Shown here piece after piece: positions 8,235 through 16,668 of a stretch of DNA of 64,000 bases. The notes beneath the pieces are model-generated. The model saw only the letters and a list, made by a program, of their open reading frames with translations. It was not told the DNA's origin and did no database searches. How positions within the stretch are numbered: the stretch's first letter is position 1; every line of letters begins with the position of its first letter. Made by a program: the position numbers and the translations under genes. The DNA is from Parvimonas micra (GTDB lineage: Bacteria > Bacillota > Clostridia > Tissierellales > Peptoniphilaceae), in the NCBI RefSeq assembly GCF_021300775.1, contig NZ_JAJTJP010000002.1:186001-250000 (forward strand). Direction: 5' to 3'.

Positions 8235-9122
8235 ATGGATTTACAAAAATTTAACAGAATCAAAAACGATGAAGGTTTTATAGCAGCTTTAGATCAAAGT
8301 GGTGGAAGTACACCAAAAGCGCTTAGATTATATGGTATAAACGAAGATGCTTATTCAAATGAAGCTGAAATGTTCGATTTAATTCACGAAATGCGTTCAA
8401 GAATTGTTACTTCAAAGGCGTTTAATAAAGAACGTATATTAGGAGCAATTCTTTTTGAAATGACAATGGAAAGAAAAGTTAACGGTAAATTCACTCCGGA
8501 CTATTTATGGAATGAAAAAGGAATAGTTTCATTTTTAAAAGTTGACAAAGGCTTAGCAGAAGAAAAAGATGGTGTTCAACTTATGAAAGAAATTCCAAAT
8601 TTAGCTGAAATAGTAAAAAAAGGCGTTGAATATGGAGTTTTTGGAACAAAAATGCGTTCAGTAATTAAAAAAGCAAATGAAGAAGCTATCAAAGAAGTTG
8701 TAGCTCAACAATTTGACTTTGCAAAACAAATTATCGCAGGTGGACTTGTTCCAATAGTTGAACCTGAAGTTGATATAAATTCAGATGAAAAAGAAAAATG
8801 CGAAGAAATTTTAAAAAGAGAAATTTTAAAAGAACTTGATAAATTAGAAGAAGGACAAGAAGTGATGTTAAAACTTACATTACCAACTGTTCCTAATTTC
8901 TACAAAGAATTAGTTGACCATAAGAGAGTTATTAGAGTTGTTGCTCTTTCAGGTGGATATTCAAGAGAAGAATCAAATGAACTTCTTGCTAAAAACCATG
9001 GAGTTATCGCAAGTTTCTCAAGAGCTTTATCAGAAGGACTTAATGTAAATCAAACTCAGGAAGAATTTGACAAAATGTTAGACAGCTCAATTCAAAGTAT
9101 ATTTGAAGCATCAATAAAATAG
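8235..9122 (+). CDS. fda: Fructose-bisphosphate aldolase class I
   Basis: Glycolytic and gluconeogenic cleavage of fructose-1,6-bisphosphate through a Schiff base. The 295-residue protein matches the Staphylococcus-type class I enzyme: [13 protein letters not shown] near the start, EPEVDI, and the Schiff-base lysine Lys213 in [10 protein letters not shown]. The C-terminal [10 protein letters not shown] and [11 protein letters not shown] form the phosphate-binding part. TAAGGAG precedes the ATG. The gene is followed by a strong terminator and is a single-gene unit. Confidence 0.95.
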   Translation: MDLQKFNRIKNDEGFIAALDQSGGSTPKALRLYGINEDAYSNEAEMFDLIHEMRSRIVTSKAFNKERILGAILFEMTMERKVNGKFTPDYLWNEKGIVSFLKVDKGLAEEKDGVQLMKEIPNLAEIVKKGVEYGVFGTKMRSVIKKANEEAIKEVVAQQFDFAKQIIAGGLVPIVEPEVDINSDEKEKCEEILKREILKELDKLEEGQEVMLKLTLPTVPNFYKELVDHKRVIRVVALSGGYSREESNELLAKNHGVIASFSRALSEGLNVNQTQEEFDKMLDSSIQSIFEASIK

Positions 9123-9156
9123 TTTATAATACAGCCGAGAAATCGGCTGTTTTTTT
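9117..9156 (+). repeat. Exact 40-bp direct repeat, copy 1 (contains a terminator)
   Basis: Identical over 40 bases to 10180-10219, including AATAGTTTATAATACAGCCG and the whole terminator. The two copies bracket the PadR/DUF2812 gene pair. Confidence 0.9.
9131..9156 (+). terminator. Terminator after fda
   Basis: ACAGCCGA-GAAA-TCGGCTGT stem followed by T residues. Confidence 0.92.
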
Positions 9157-9188
9157 GTGGGATAATTTAAGAAAAAATTAAAAAAATG

Positions 9189-9242
9189 TTGACAGATATA
9201 TCGAGGTGTGATATATTATAGATACATCGAGATACGATACAT
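9189..9242 (+). promoter_or_regulatory. Promoter and PadR operator
   Basis: TTGACA (9189-9194), 17 bases, TATATT (9212-9217). Two direct copies of GATAYATCGAGRTRYGATAY start at 9195 and 9221 (26-bp period) and cover the spacer, the -10 and the start region. Each has ATCG/CGAT dyads of the kind PadR repressors bind. The layout predicts autorepression by the PadR protein encoded next. Confidence 0.75.
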
Positions 9243-9267
9243 AATAATTTGATATAAGGAGTCAAAT

Positions 9268-9591
9268 ATGGATTTAAAATTAAAGAAAATATATGCGCCT
9301 ATGTCAGAAACTGCCTTTTATATTCTGTTTAGTTTACAAGTTCCTAATCATGGATATGGTATAGGGCAGGAAGTCAAAAAAATGACTCAAAATGAAATAA
9401 ATATAAGTCCGGGAACAATGTATGGAACTTTGTCAAAAATGGAAAAAGACGGACTGATCACTTTCGTTAGAGAAGAAGATAAAAGAAAAATTTATTTAAT
9501 AACTGAAATAGGTAGAGACATATTAAATTTAGAATTAGATAGAATAAAAAGATTGTATAAAAATAGCATTGGAGATGAATATTATGGCTAG
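9268..9591 (+). CDS. PadR-family transcriptional regulator
   Basis: A 107-residue winged-helix repressor of the PadR family. Visible features are the N-terminal SETAFYILFSLQVPNHGYGI, the helix-turn-helix with PGTMYGTLSKMEKDGLI, the wing EEDKRKIYLIT, and a short C-terminal dimerisation helix. Its stop overlaps the start of the DUF2812 gene by 8 bases, so the two are translationally coupled. In other bacteria this pair is common and the PadR protein controls the membrane partner. The double operator just upstream supports autoregulation. Inducer unknown. Confidence 0.93.
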   Translation: MDLKLKKIYAPMSETAFYILFSLQVPNHGYGIGQEVKKMTQNEINISPGTMYGTLSKMEKDGLITFVREEDKRKIYLITEIGRDILNLELDRIKRLYKNSIGDEYYG

Positions 9592-10135
9592 AAGAAAAAC
9601 TAAAATAAGATTTTTTACAATTGGCGATTATGTTGAAATAGAAAAATGGCTAGAGGAAAATCATAGAAATGGCTGGAAGTTAGTTAAGTCTAGATTTCCT
9701 TGTTTCTTCATTTTTGAAGAATGTAAGAAAGAAGACTCAAATTATAGATTAGATTTTAAAAATGAAAAAGTAACAGAAGATTATGTACAAATGTATAAGG
9801 ACTATGGTTGGGAATATATAGGTTCCTGTTTTGGTTGGAATTACTTTAGAAAAATAAATATTAATGATGATTCAGAAGCTGAAAAAGAGATTTTTTCTGA
9901 TTCTGAATCTAAACTAAATATGATTAATCATATTTTTAAAACTAGAATGTTTCCTTCATTAACTTTTTTCTTTATCGCTATAGGTGTAAATGGTTTAAGA
10001 CTTACTAATGATACTCATAGAACTGTAGATATATATTCTGGAGTATTTTTGCTAATTTTATTTTTGATATACTTATTTGCTTTTGTTCATTGTTTAATTA
10101 AACTAAAAAGGTTGAAAAAAGAATTAGAAAGATAA
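9584..10135 (+). CDS. DUF2812 membrane protein
   Basis: A 183-residue protein: an N-terminal cytosolic DUF2812 domain rich in Trp and Gly (IEKWLEENHRNGWKLV, YKDYGWEYIG, FGWNYFRK), then two transmembrane segments at about residues 126-145 and 155-175 and a basic C-terminus. I place the start at the ATG at 9584 because GGAG lies nine bases upstream, inside the PadR gene. DUF2812 proteins almost always sit next to PadR regulators; their molecular role is not established, though a link to envelope stress is often assumed. Confidence 0.85.
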   Translation: MARRKTKIRFFTIGDYVEIEKWLEENHRNGWKLVKSRFPCFFIFEECKKEDSNYRLDFKNEKVTEDYVQMYKDYGWEYIGSCFGWNYFRKININDDSEAEKEIFSDSESKLNMINHIFKTRMFPSLTFFFIAIGVNGLRLTNDTHRTVDIYSGVFLLILFLIYLFAFVHCLIKLKRLKKELER

Positions 10136-10179
10136 AATTTTTTAAAAATTCTGAAATTGAATTTAATAAGAATATAATT

Positions 10180-10219
10180 AAATAGTTTATAATACAGCCG
10201 AGAAATCGGCTGTTTTTTT
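10180..10219 (+). repeat. Exact 40-bp direct repeat, copy 2, with terminator
   Basis: Identical to 9117-9156. The terminator (stem ACAGCCGA/TCGGCTGT, seven T) now ends the PadR/DUF2812 transcript. Confidence 0.9.
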
Positions 10220-10333
10220 ATGTAAAAATTTATGTTGAAATAAAAGTATATATAATGTAAAATATATAGGAAATAAAATGCTAAAAAGTTATTGATTTAA
10301 AAAGTTTAAATAATATATTTTATAGGAGGCTTT

Positions 10334-10618
10334 ATGTTATTAATAATAGCAATTGGAGGAGTCATTTTCACGATAATTGGTCGTATTATGGAAATTCAAA
10401 ATAGGAGTTTCATATTTTATAAACTTATAAGTTATTTAATAGCGATATTATGCTTAACTAAATTTATTTACGATGTTATAAAATATGATAGTTACTTTAC
10501 TAATACTAGTTGGGAAGCTTTTTTTGAAGTAGCATCAACGGATTATAGAAGAATATTGATTTATGTTCTTATAATATTTATTTTTAATCTTATTCCTAGT
10601 TCGTTTTTTAAAAAATAA
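10334..10618 (+). CDS. Small membrane protein, unknown
   Basis: A 94-residue protein with three predicted transmembrane segments (about 2-18, 28-48 and 72-90) and an acidic/aromatic external or cytosolic loop KYDSYFTNTSWEAFFEVAS. The ribosome site TAGGAGGC is strong. It lies 18 bases before the MazG-like gene and may be cotranscribed with it. No family recognised. Confidence 0.6.
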   Translation: MLLIIAIGGVIFTIIGRIMEIQNRSFIFYKLISYLIAILCLTKFIYDVIKYDSYFTNTSWEAFFEVASTDYRRILIYVLIIFIFNLIPSSFFKK

Positions 10619-10636
10619 TTAGAAAGTTGGTGTAGA

Positions 10637-10963
10637 ATGAGTGATTTTAATATAAATGAAATGCTTGAAATGCAAAGAATATTACAAGATAAGTATAAGG
10701 ATAAATGGGAAAAAATCTGTCCAGAAGTTGGCAAGAATAAACTACTATGGATGATTGGTGAAATTGGAGAAGTTATAGATATAATAAAAAAGAATGGAGA
10801 TGAAAAATCTCTTAAAGACAAAGAACTTCGTAAACATTTAGTAGAAGAAATGGCAGATGTTCTTATGTATTACAATGATGTTCTTCTTTGCTATGGAATA
10901 GATGCTGACGAACTAAAAGAAGCATATACGACAAAATTTGAAAAAAATATGAAACGTTGGTAG
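10637..10963 (+). CDS. MazG-like nucleotide pyrophosphohydrolase
   Basis: A 108-residue all-alpha NTP pyrophosphohydrolase domain. The MazG metal-binding pattern is visible: GEIGEVIDIIKKNG (EXXE) followed by EEMADVLMYYNDV (EXXXD). Such single-domain proteins hydrolyse non-canonical or excess nucleotides, protecting the pool. The ribosome site is weak (GAAAGTTGGTG). It is placed between a small membrane protein and an exonuclease-BRCT gene, which fits a nucleotide or DNA-metabolism context. Its substrate cannot be told. Confidence 0.82.
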   Translation: MSDFNINEMLEMQRILQDKYKDKWEKICPEVGKNKLLWMIGEIGEVIDIIKKNGDEKSLKDKELRKHLVEEMADVLMYYNDVLLCYGIDADELKEAYTTKFEKNMKRW

Positions 10964-10990
10964 ATAGTATAAGTTAAAATGAGGGATATT

Positions 10991-11878
10991 ATGGGCTTAA
11001 ATGAAAACTATACAAAAGAAATTATAGATAATTATTGTGTTTTAGACGTAGAAACTACTGGAAAATCATCATATTTTGATGAAATTATAGAAATTGGAAT
11101 ATTAAAAGTTAGAGACAATAAAATTGTTGAGAAATATAATCAATTGATAAAACCAACATTTAGAATTAATTCGTTTATTACAGAATTAACAGGAATTAGT
11201 AATGAAATGGTTAAAGATATGCCTTCAATAAATGAGGTAAAAGACAGTGTTTTAGAGTTCATAGGAAATGATATTCTTATTGGACATAATACCTCTTTTG
11301 ATATTAGATTTATAAATAATAGTTTTAATATTGCTATTAATAATAAATATATGGATACTTTACAATTTGCTAGAAAGCTTTATCCAGAATTGTCTCATCA
11401 CAGATTATCAGACTTAAATAAATATTTAAATTTTAATATCGAAGAACATAGAGCTTTATCTGATTGTTTATCAACAAAAAATCTTTATGATAATATAAAA
11501 AAAGTTATGAAAGTCAAGAATCTTGAAATTAAAGATTTATGGATGGGTAAAAATGGAATAAATATAGCATCTATTATTCCTGATGATAATCAAATAGATG
11601 AAGATAATTTTTTCTTTAATAGACATGTTGTATTTACTGGTAAACTTCAAAAAATGGATAGGAAAGACGCTATGAAAATAGTTGTTAATTTAGGTGGAAT
11701 TTTAGATAATAATGTTACTAAAAGTACAAATTATTTAATTTTAGGAAACAATGATTATAATGCAATACTTAAAGGAGAAAAATCTTCAAAGCACAAAAAG
11801 GCAGAAAAATTAAAGCTAGAGGGACAAGATATAGATGTTTTAGATGAACAAACTTTCTATGATTTAATATGTATTTAA
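10991..11878 (+). CDS. DEDDh 3'-5' exonuclease with C-terminal BRCT domain
   Basis: Predicted DNA exonuclease of the polymerase III epsilon/DnaQ type fused to a BRCT domain. Exo motifs: VLDVETTG (Exo I), IGHNTSFDIRF (Exo II) and HRALSDC (Exo III, His-Asp). The BRCT part spans about residues 205-290 (NRHVVFTGKLQKMDRKDAM, GGILDNNVTKSTNYLILG), like that of NAD-dependent ligases. I chose the ATG at 10991, which follows GAGGGA at a good distance; an in-frame ATG four codons upstream has no ribosome site. It probably acts in DNA repair. A terminator follows. Confidence 0.88.
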   Translation: MGLNENYTKEIIDNYCVLDVETTGKSSYFDEIIEIGILKVRDNKIVEKYNQLIKPTFRINSFITELTGISNEMVKDMPSINEVKDSVLEFIGNDILIGHNTSFDIRFINNSFNIAINNKYMDTLQFARKLYPELSHHRLSDLNKYLNFNIEEHRALSDCLSTKNLYDNIKKVMKVKNLEIKDLWMGKNGINIASIIPDDNQIDEDNFFFNRHVVFTGKLQKMDRKDAMKIVVNLGGILDNNVTKSTNYLILGNNDYNAILKGEKSSKHKKAEKLKLEGQDIDVLDEQTFYDLICI

Positions 11879-11890
11879 AAAGTTTTTGTA

Positions 11891-11915
11891 AGACGATATG
11901 AATATCGTCTTTTTG
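11891..11915 (+). terminator. Terminator after the exonuclease gene
   Basis: AGACGATAT-GA-ATATCGTCT stem then five T. Its sequence resembles the terminator at 15373, on the far side of the accessory cassette. Confidence 0.85.
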
Positions 11916-12144
11916 CTTGTAATAAAAGATGAGAATTTTAGTTTTCGTTGCACTTCATCAAAGATTGTATATTAGTAATATTGTTTTACTAGTTTAAGCG
12001 AATTTATTGAAGATTAATTAAACATATTAACTTTTTACAGTATAAATTTATGAACTTAAATATATAATTATGGAAAAAATAATAATATTTAATTAAAATA
12101 TGTTATAATATAGCTATAAATGATTGTATAGGGAGGTATTTATA

Positions 12145-12681
12145 ATGAAAAAAAGAAAAGATATGATTTTTGAAAGTTTGGATGCTTTAAAACCTGTTAT
12201 CAATGTCATTAATGAAGCGGCAGAGGCATTAGAAGATAAAACTCGTATAATTAGTAAAAGTCCTATTAGTGATGTGTTATTTGGGGCGTTGGGTGCTGGA
12301 GTTGGAGCAACGGGTTCTTTTGCTGCTCTATATACATTAGGAACTGTAGGTTTATCTGCAGCAGGAATTACATCGGGATTGGCTGTAGCTGGAGGAATTA
12401 TTGGTGGCGGAATGGTTGCAGGAGTATTTGTATTAGCTGCACCTATGGTTATAATGTCAGGTATCGGAATTAGTATAGCAAATAAAAATAAGTATAAAAA
12501 ATTAAAGCAAGAGAAAGAAGAAGTTTATAAAAACGCTTTAAAAAAACATGAAGGAATTTTAAACGCTTTAAAAGATGAACATGATTCAAATAAAGAAAGA
12601 TTAGATTACCTTAAAAGTATTGATATTTTACTTACTAAAGCAATTAAGGATTTAAAAAAAGATTTGGAAGATAATGAATAA
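12145..12681 (+). CDS. Glycine-zipper membrane protein with C-terminal coiled coil, unknown
   Basis: A 178-residue protein. An N-terminal helical segment is followed by a long Gly/Ala-rich hydrophobic region (about residues 47-115) with GxxxG spacing (GALGAGVGATG, GGIIGGGMVAG), enough for two or three closely packed membrane helices. A charged coiled coil fills residues 116-178. The architecture recalls pore-forming or membrane-disturbing proteins, but I recognise no family. I use the ATG at 12145 because AGGGAGG lies eight bases upstream. TATAAT at about 12106 may be its promoter. It is the first gene of an AT-rich accessory cassette. Confidence 0.7.
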   Translation: MKKRKDMIFESLDALKPVINVINEAAEALEDKTRIISKSPISDVLFGALGAGVGATGSFAALYTLGTVGLSAAGITSGLAVAGGIIGGGMVAGVFVLAAPMVIMSGIGISIANKNKYKKLKQEKEEVYKNALKKHEGILNALKDEHDSNKERLDYLKSIDILLTKAIKDLKKDLEDNE

Positions 12682-12844
12682 GAAAATTTTAATGTTTTAA
12701 ATAAGAATATAATAGTGATTTATATTTTTAATTATGAAGATATAAAAGTTGAAAATGTAAAAATTGATAATTGTATATAAAAAAGAAGAAGTAAAAAAGA
12801 AATTTTATTGTGAAAAGTTATATAATGGAGGAGTTTTTTTAAAA

Positions 12845-13594
12845 ATGTCAAAAATAACGATAGATATTGAATATGTAAAAGATTGTTTGTCAAAAATAGG
12901 ATATCAAATTTCTGATTGTATAGAAAAAGAAAATAATGGAAAATTTTGGCAAATTAAATTCCATAATAGCGGAGCTATTGTTAATATATACGATACAAAT
13001 AATAAGAATAATACATGTGTTAATGGGAAATGTGAAGGTGAAGAAAATAAGGAGCTTAAAGAATTAGTCGATAATATTAAATGTAAAAGAATAGAAATTG
13101 ATTCTATTAATTCTGAAATAGTTAATTTAATTAATAGTAAAAAAGAAGATGAAAATTATGATTTTAAAAGAGAATGGTATGATAGCGGTAAACAGGGTGA
13201 TTTAATTCATGATATTTTGTGTTTATCTAATAACACAAGCGGAAAAGATTCTTATTTGATATTTGGAGTTTCAAATAACTTTGAAATCTGTGGTGTTAAT
13301 AAACAAAAAAATAGTGAAGAAATTTATGATTTGCTCAAAAATATAAAGTTTGCGGGGGATCATACGCCAAAAGTTGAACTAAAACATATATATTATCAAA
13401 GTAAAAAAATAGATGTTCTTGTATGTAAAAAATCTAAATACATACCTATATATTTAACTGAAAAATACAGAGATGTTAACCCTTTTCATATATATACTAG
13501 AGTTGGCGACACTAATACACCAAAAGGAAAAAATGCAAGTTATGAGGATGTTGAAAAATTATGGGAAATGCATTTTAACATTTCAAAAGAATAA
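12845..13594 (+). CDS. AlbA_2 (Schlafen-like) domain protein with an N-terminal putative nucleic-acid-binding domain
   Basis: A 249-residue cytosolic protein. Residues 1-60 form a small alpha/beta domain (YVKDCLSKIGYQISD, then FWQIKFHNSGAIVNIYDT) that resembles the TBP-like N-terminal fold of RnlA-type proteins; this is only a pattern match. From about residue 105 the AlbA_2/Schlafen pattern appears: YDFKREWYDSG, LIHDILCLSNNTSGKDSYLIFGVSNN, EICGVNK and FHIYTRVGDTN. AlbA_2 proteins bind nucleic acid and occur in regulators and defence loci. The ATG at 12845 follows TGGAGGAG; an earlier in-frame TTG lacks support. Confidence 0.72.
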   Translation: MSKITIDIEYVKDCLSKIGYQISDCIEKENNGKFWQIKFHNSGAIVNIYDTNNKNNTCVNGKCEGEENKELKELVDNIKCKRIEIDSINSEIVNLINSKKEDENYDFKREWYDSGKQGDLIHDILCLSNNTSGKDSYLIFGVSNNFEICGVNKQKNSEEIYDLLKNIKFAGDHTPKVELKHIYYQSKKIDVLVCKKSKYIPIYLTEKYRDVNPFHIYTRVGDTNTPKGKNASYEDVEKLWEMHFNISKE

Positions 13595-13646
13595 GTTAAA
13601 AGAAAAATTTTAATAAAGGAATATTTTTTGACTAGGATAAACAATT

Positions 13647-14363
13647 ATGATTAAAAATAGAAATAATAAAATAATTTTTGAAAATAAAGATACTCTAAAG
13701 ATTAACTTATCAAATTTGTATAAAGATTATAAGAATTTATCTTCTTTAACAAGTGTGTTAAAACGAGCTAAACAAAGTAATAATAATAAAAGTTGTAACC
13801 GTATTATCATTATACTTTTTGCTGATTTAATAATTTATATAATGGGATTAGTCTTTATATTGAATAACAAACCAAATATAACAATTATATTGTGGATAAT
13901 TTTTATATTGTTAACTATATTAATAATAGTAAAAAATTTGAAAGGATTTAATGATTATACATATGATATAAATAAAATTAGAGATAATGAATTTTGTAGT
14001 ATTTTGAATAAATATAATATTAATAGTAACAATATTGATTATGTGATAGACTATTTTAATTTAAAAATAGAACCTATAAGTAAATTATATAATGAATCTA
14101 ATTCTATGAAACCAATTATTGATTTTTTTTCTAAAATTTTTTATTTAATTATTGGCGCGATTATTCCAAATGTAATATCAGAAAGTTTTAAAACTAATAA
14201 AGTACAAACATATACTATTTCTTTTGCATTAATAATTTTATTAGTAATTAGTATTGGGATATTTCATTTATATATGTATTTAGCTAATAGAAATAAATAT
14301 GTAGAGATAACTCGTAAATTGATTATTGATTTAAAAGTATTAAAAATATTAAATAAAATATAA
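13647..14363 (+). CDS. Four-helix membrane protein, unknown
   Basis: A 238-residue protein with two pairs of transmembrane helices (about residues 51-71 and 75-95; 166-186 and 190-215) separated by a polar segment of about 70 residues containing NDYTYDINKIRDNEF. Both ends are basic and helical. It starts 52 bases after the AlbA_2 gene, same strand, no terminator between. The ribosome site is poor (TAAAGGAATA lies 25 bases upstream). No family recognised. Base composition is as AT-rich as its cassette neighbours. Confidence 0.6.
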   Translation: MIKNRNNKIIFENKDTLKINLSNLYKDYKNLSSLTSVLKRAKQSNNNKSCNRIIIILFADLIIYIMGLVFILNNKPNITIILWIIFILLTILIIVKNLKGFNDYTYDINKIRDNEFCSILNKYNINSNNIDYVIDYFNLKIEPISKLYNESNSMKPIIDFFSKIFYLIIGAIIPNVISESFKTNKVQTYTISFALIILLVISIGIFHLYMYLANRNKYVEITRKLIIDLKVLKILNKI

Positions 14364-14407
14364 TTTATCGTAAAAATATAATCTAATAAAAAGGAGAAAA
14401 GCCTAAT

Positions 14408-14977
14408 ATGGTTAAAAAATTGTCTATTGATAAAAGAAAAGAAAAAGCTACAGAAGAATTTAAAAAACCAATAGTTGATTTGAACAAAATTAAGAAAAAA
14501 CTATCAGAATGCTTAAAAAATAAAAATATAGATGGAGATATAATAGAGTTTGATTTAAGTACTGAAAAGTGTGATTATAATAAAATAACTAAAGAAATAA
14601 CTAAAAATTCAAAAATTAACGATGAAAAACATATTATATGGATTAAATTTTTAAAAAGCGGTCACATTGCTTTGGTAGGAGCTGGTATTGACATAGGATT
14701 TTCAACTAATAAAAACTATGGAACTTGGAGATTTTTAGACCACCTTAATAATGAATGGGATAAATCAAAAGTAATAGTTATTCCGGTAAGAGGATTAGAC
14801 ATTAAAAGTACTGGTTATAAGAATGTAAAAAATATATTAAAATGTCGAAATGGTGTAGAACATTGTATAGGTAAGTATTTGGTAGATGAAAATGTACCAA
14901 TATTAAATTATTATCAACATAATAATTACTGTGATGAGTTTTGGGAAAAATGCGAAAAAAATAATTATAACCTATAG
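14408..14977 (+). CDS. Unknown cytosolic protein of the accessory cassette
   Basis: A 189-residue soluble protein with a Lys-rich helical N-terminus and an alpha/beta core (HIIWIKFLKSGHIALVGAG, WDKSKVIVIPVRGLD). The C-terminal part has a Cys/His cluster: C-R-N-G-V-E-H-C near 160 and YYQHNNYCDEFWEKCEK at the end. AAAAGGAGAAAAG provides a ribosome site for the ATG at 14408. It follows the membrane protein by 44 bases. I do not recognise the family; a metal site is possible but unproven. Confidence 0.6.
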   Translation: MVKKLSIDKRKEKATEEFKKPIVDLNKIKKKLSECLKNKNIDGDIIEFDLSTEKCDYNKITKEITKNSKINDEKHIIWIKFLKSGHIALVGAGIDIGFSTNKNYGTWRFLDHLNNEWDKSKVIVIPVRGLDIKSTGYKNVKNILKCRNGVEHCIGKYLVDENVPILNYYQHNNYCDEFWEKCEKNNYNL

Positions 14978-15109
14978 ATGTGCATTTTGAGCATTATATA
15001 TAACAAAATTGGCTAAATATAAAATCAAAATTTAATTGTCCTTTAGTCGTATATTAATAAATTAAATTTAATAATTTGGTAAAAAATTTTTAAAAATAAG
15101 GAGAATGTT

Positions 15110-15313
15110 ATGGCAAAGTATAAAATTGTTTGGGAAACAGGAGAAGAAGAAGATGAAATTTTTGATTCAAGACAAGAAGCTAAAGAATATGCATATGAGC
15201 TTCAAAGTTATCAGAGAACTGGTGCGGAAATTCTAAATATGTCTAATCCAGGTGATTATGAATATGATGAAGATGATTTTGAACCAATGAGTTTTACAAT
15301 TGAAAAACTTTAA
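15110..15313 (+). CDS. Small acidic protein, unknown
   Basis: A 67-residue acidic protein beginning MAKYKIVWETGEEEDEIFDS and containing SRQEAKEYAYELQSYQ. The C-terminus is very acidic (GDYEYDEDDFEP). It looks like a small two-strand plus helix protein of the phage- or plasmid-accessory kind. The ribosome site AAGGAGAA is strong. A terminator follows. No function can be assigned. Confidence 0.62.
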   Translation: MAKYKIVWETGEEEDEIFDSRQEAKEYAYELQSYQRTGAEILNMSNPGDYEYDEDDFEPMSFTIEKL

Positions 15314-15372
15314 ATACTGATTAAGTAAAAAGAACTTTTTAGTCAAATGCGATTTATAAGGATAAAAAATTA

Positions 15373-15398
15373 AGGCGATAGAAATATCGTCTTTTTTT
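15373..15398 (+). terminator. Terminator after the accessory cassette
   Basis: AGGCGATA-GAAA-TATCGTCT stem with one G-T pair, then seven T. Differs at only a few positions from the terminator at 11891. Confidence 0.8.
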
Positions 15399-15412
15399 GT
15401 TGTGGAAATGAG

Positions 15413-15700
15413 ATTGACGCGAAACTTTTCAATTAATAAAATATATAAATAAAATGACTTTATTTTTTAAAATAAATAAAAAATTTTTCTTATAATATTT
15501 TTTGTTTTTATATAAGTCCTTTACAGGACTTACTATTATTTGTAAACAAATAATAGTAGTGAGATCTCCAGAGCAATTGTATCTAACGATACAATTACCC
15601 CGTCAGACCTACTTTTGTTTACAAGTAAACAAAGTTAGGGCTAGATTCACTCCATTCGTTTCACTCATTTCGGTCGAGATGACGTGTTAGGGGCATTGTT
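15413..15700. repeat. Partial dispersed palindromic repeat element
   Basis: Most of the 15314-15807 gap is repeat. A left piece, TTCAATTAATAAAATATATA (15430 area), matches the tail of the 3888-4028 element. Then AGTCCTTTACAGGACT, TATTTGTAAACAAATA, ATTGTATCTAACGATACAAT, AAACAAAGTTAGGGCTAGAT and GGTCGAGATGACGTGTTAGG follow in the family order. Reading frames here are accidental. Confidence 0.8.
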
Positions 15701-15807
15701 TTACAAGTTGCTATAATTGAATGAAATATATTCTTATGATATAATCAGAATAAAGTATTTACAATGAAAATTTAGATATAATCTTCTTAAATAGAAAGGA
15801 GTAAAAA

Positions 15808-16584
15808 ATGGTTTTAAATGAAAAACAATTAATATACGGTTATGATTATTACTTCAGAAATGAAAATAGACCTAGAAGTATTGTTGAAGTTTCTGAATAT
15901 AATGGAGAAAGTGCAATTATAATAAATTGTACTCAGTTAGATGATAGTTCTAATTCAAAGTACAAAACTGCAAAGGCAAGAAAAAATGTTGTAAATGAAT
16001 GGTGTGATTTTTTAATTAAAAATCCGAATGCTTTTACAGAACTTACATTTTGTACAAGAATGCCACAAGAACTTTTTGATGCGGTATGCTCTCAAAAAAA
16101 TCTTAAAAAATTATATATTAAATGGGGAGTTTATCCAGATATATCAAAGATTTCAAATCTTGTTAATCTTGAATTTCTTCATTTAGGTTCAGGTTCAAGT
16201 GTTGGAAGTATTGAACCAATTTCGAAGTTAGAAAATTTAGTAGCTTTAACTGTTGAAAATTTTCAAAAAATTCTTGACTATACTCCACTTACAAATCTTA
16301 AAAAATTGGAAAGTCTTACTATTGAGGGAGATAGCTTTGCTCCGAAAAACATTCATATAGATTCTATTGATTTTTTGAAAGATATGAAGCAATTAAGATT
16401 TTTTAGATTTTTTACAAGTGTTGTAAAAAGTAAAGATTATACTCCACTTTTGAGTCTTGAAAATATAGAGCATTTATCTATAAAGCCGTCTAAAGAGGTT
16501 AATGAATTATATGATGAGATAATTAAACTTCCAAAATTAAAATATGGAACAATTGTATTTAATCCTGAATTTTATAAAAAATAA
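15808..16584 (+). CDS. Leucine-rich-repeat-like protein
   Basis: A 258-residue soluble protein without a signal peptide. From about residue 85 it has irregular leucine-rich repeats of 22-25 residues: NLKKLYIKWG, ISNLVNLEFLHLG, ISKLENLVALTVE, LTNLKKLESLTIE, MKQLRFFRFF and LENIEHLSIKP. The N-terminal 80 residues form a separate domain. Such proteins mediate protein contacts; no enzymatic motif is seen. AAAGGAG precedes the ATG. It is single-gene, between a repeat element and a SemiSWEET gene. Confidence 0.75.
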   Translation: MVLNEKQLIYGYDYYFRNENRPRSIVEVSEYNGESAIIINCTQLDDSSNSKYKTAKARKNVVNEWCDFLIKNPNAFTELTFCTRMPQELFDAVCSQKNLKKLYIKWGVYPDISKISNLVNLEFLHLGSGSSVGSIEPISKLENLVALTVENFQKILDYTPLTNLKKLESLTIEGDSFAPKNIHIDSIDFLKDMKQLRFFRFFTSVVKSKDYTPLLSLENIEHLSIKPSKEVNELYDEIIKLPKLKYGTIVFNPEFYKK

Positions 16585-16668
16585 AATAAATTTATTATGC
16601 AGTATCTTATAAATTAAAAAAATATGGTATAATATATTCTATATTTTAAAAAGAAAGAAGGAAAAGTA

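Noticed and set aside
12764-12844. Extended N-terminus for the AlbA_2 protein
   Set aside because: It would start at TTG without a ribosome site, while TGGAGGAG precedes the ATG at 12845.
15502-15690. Open frame of about 62 codons within the repeat at 15.5 kb
   Set aside because: It lies wholly in the dispersed palindromic repeat, has no ribosome site, and is not preserved in other copies.
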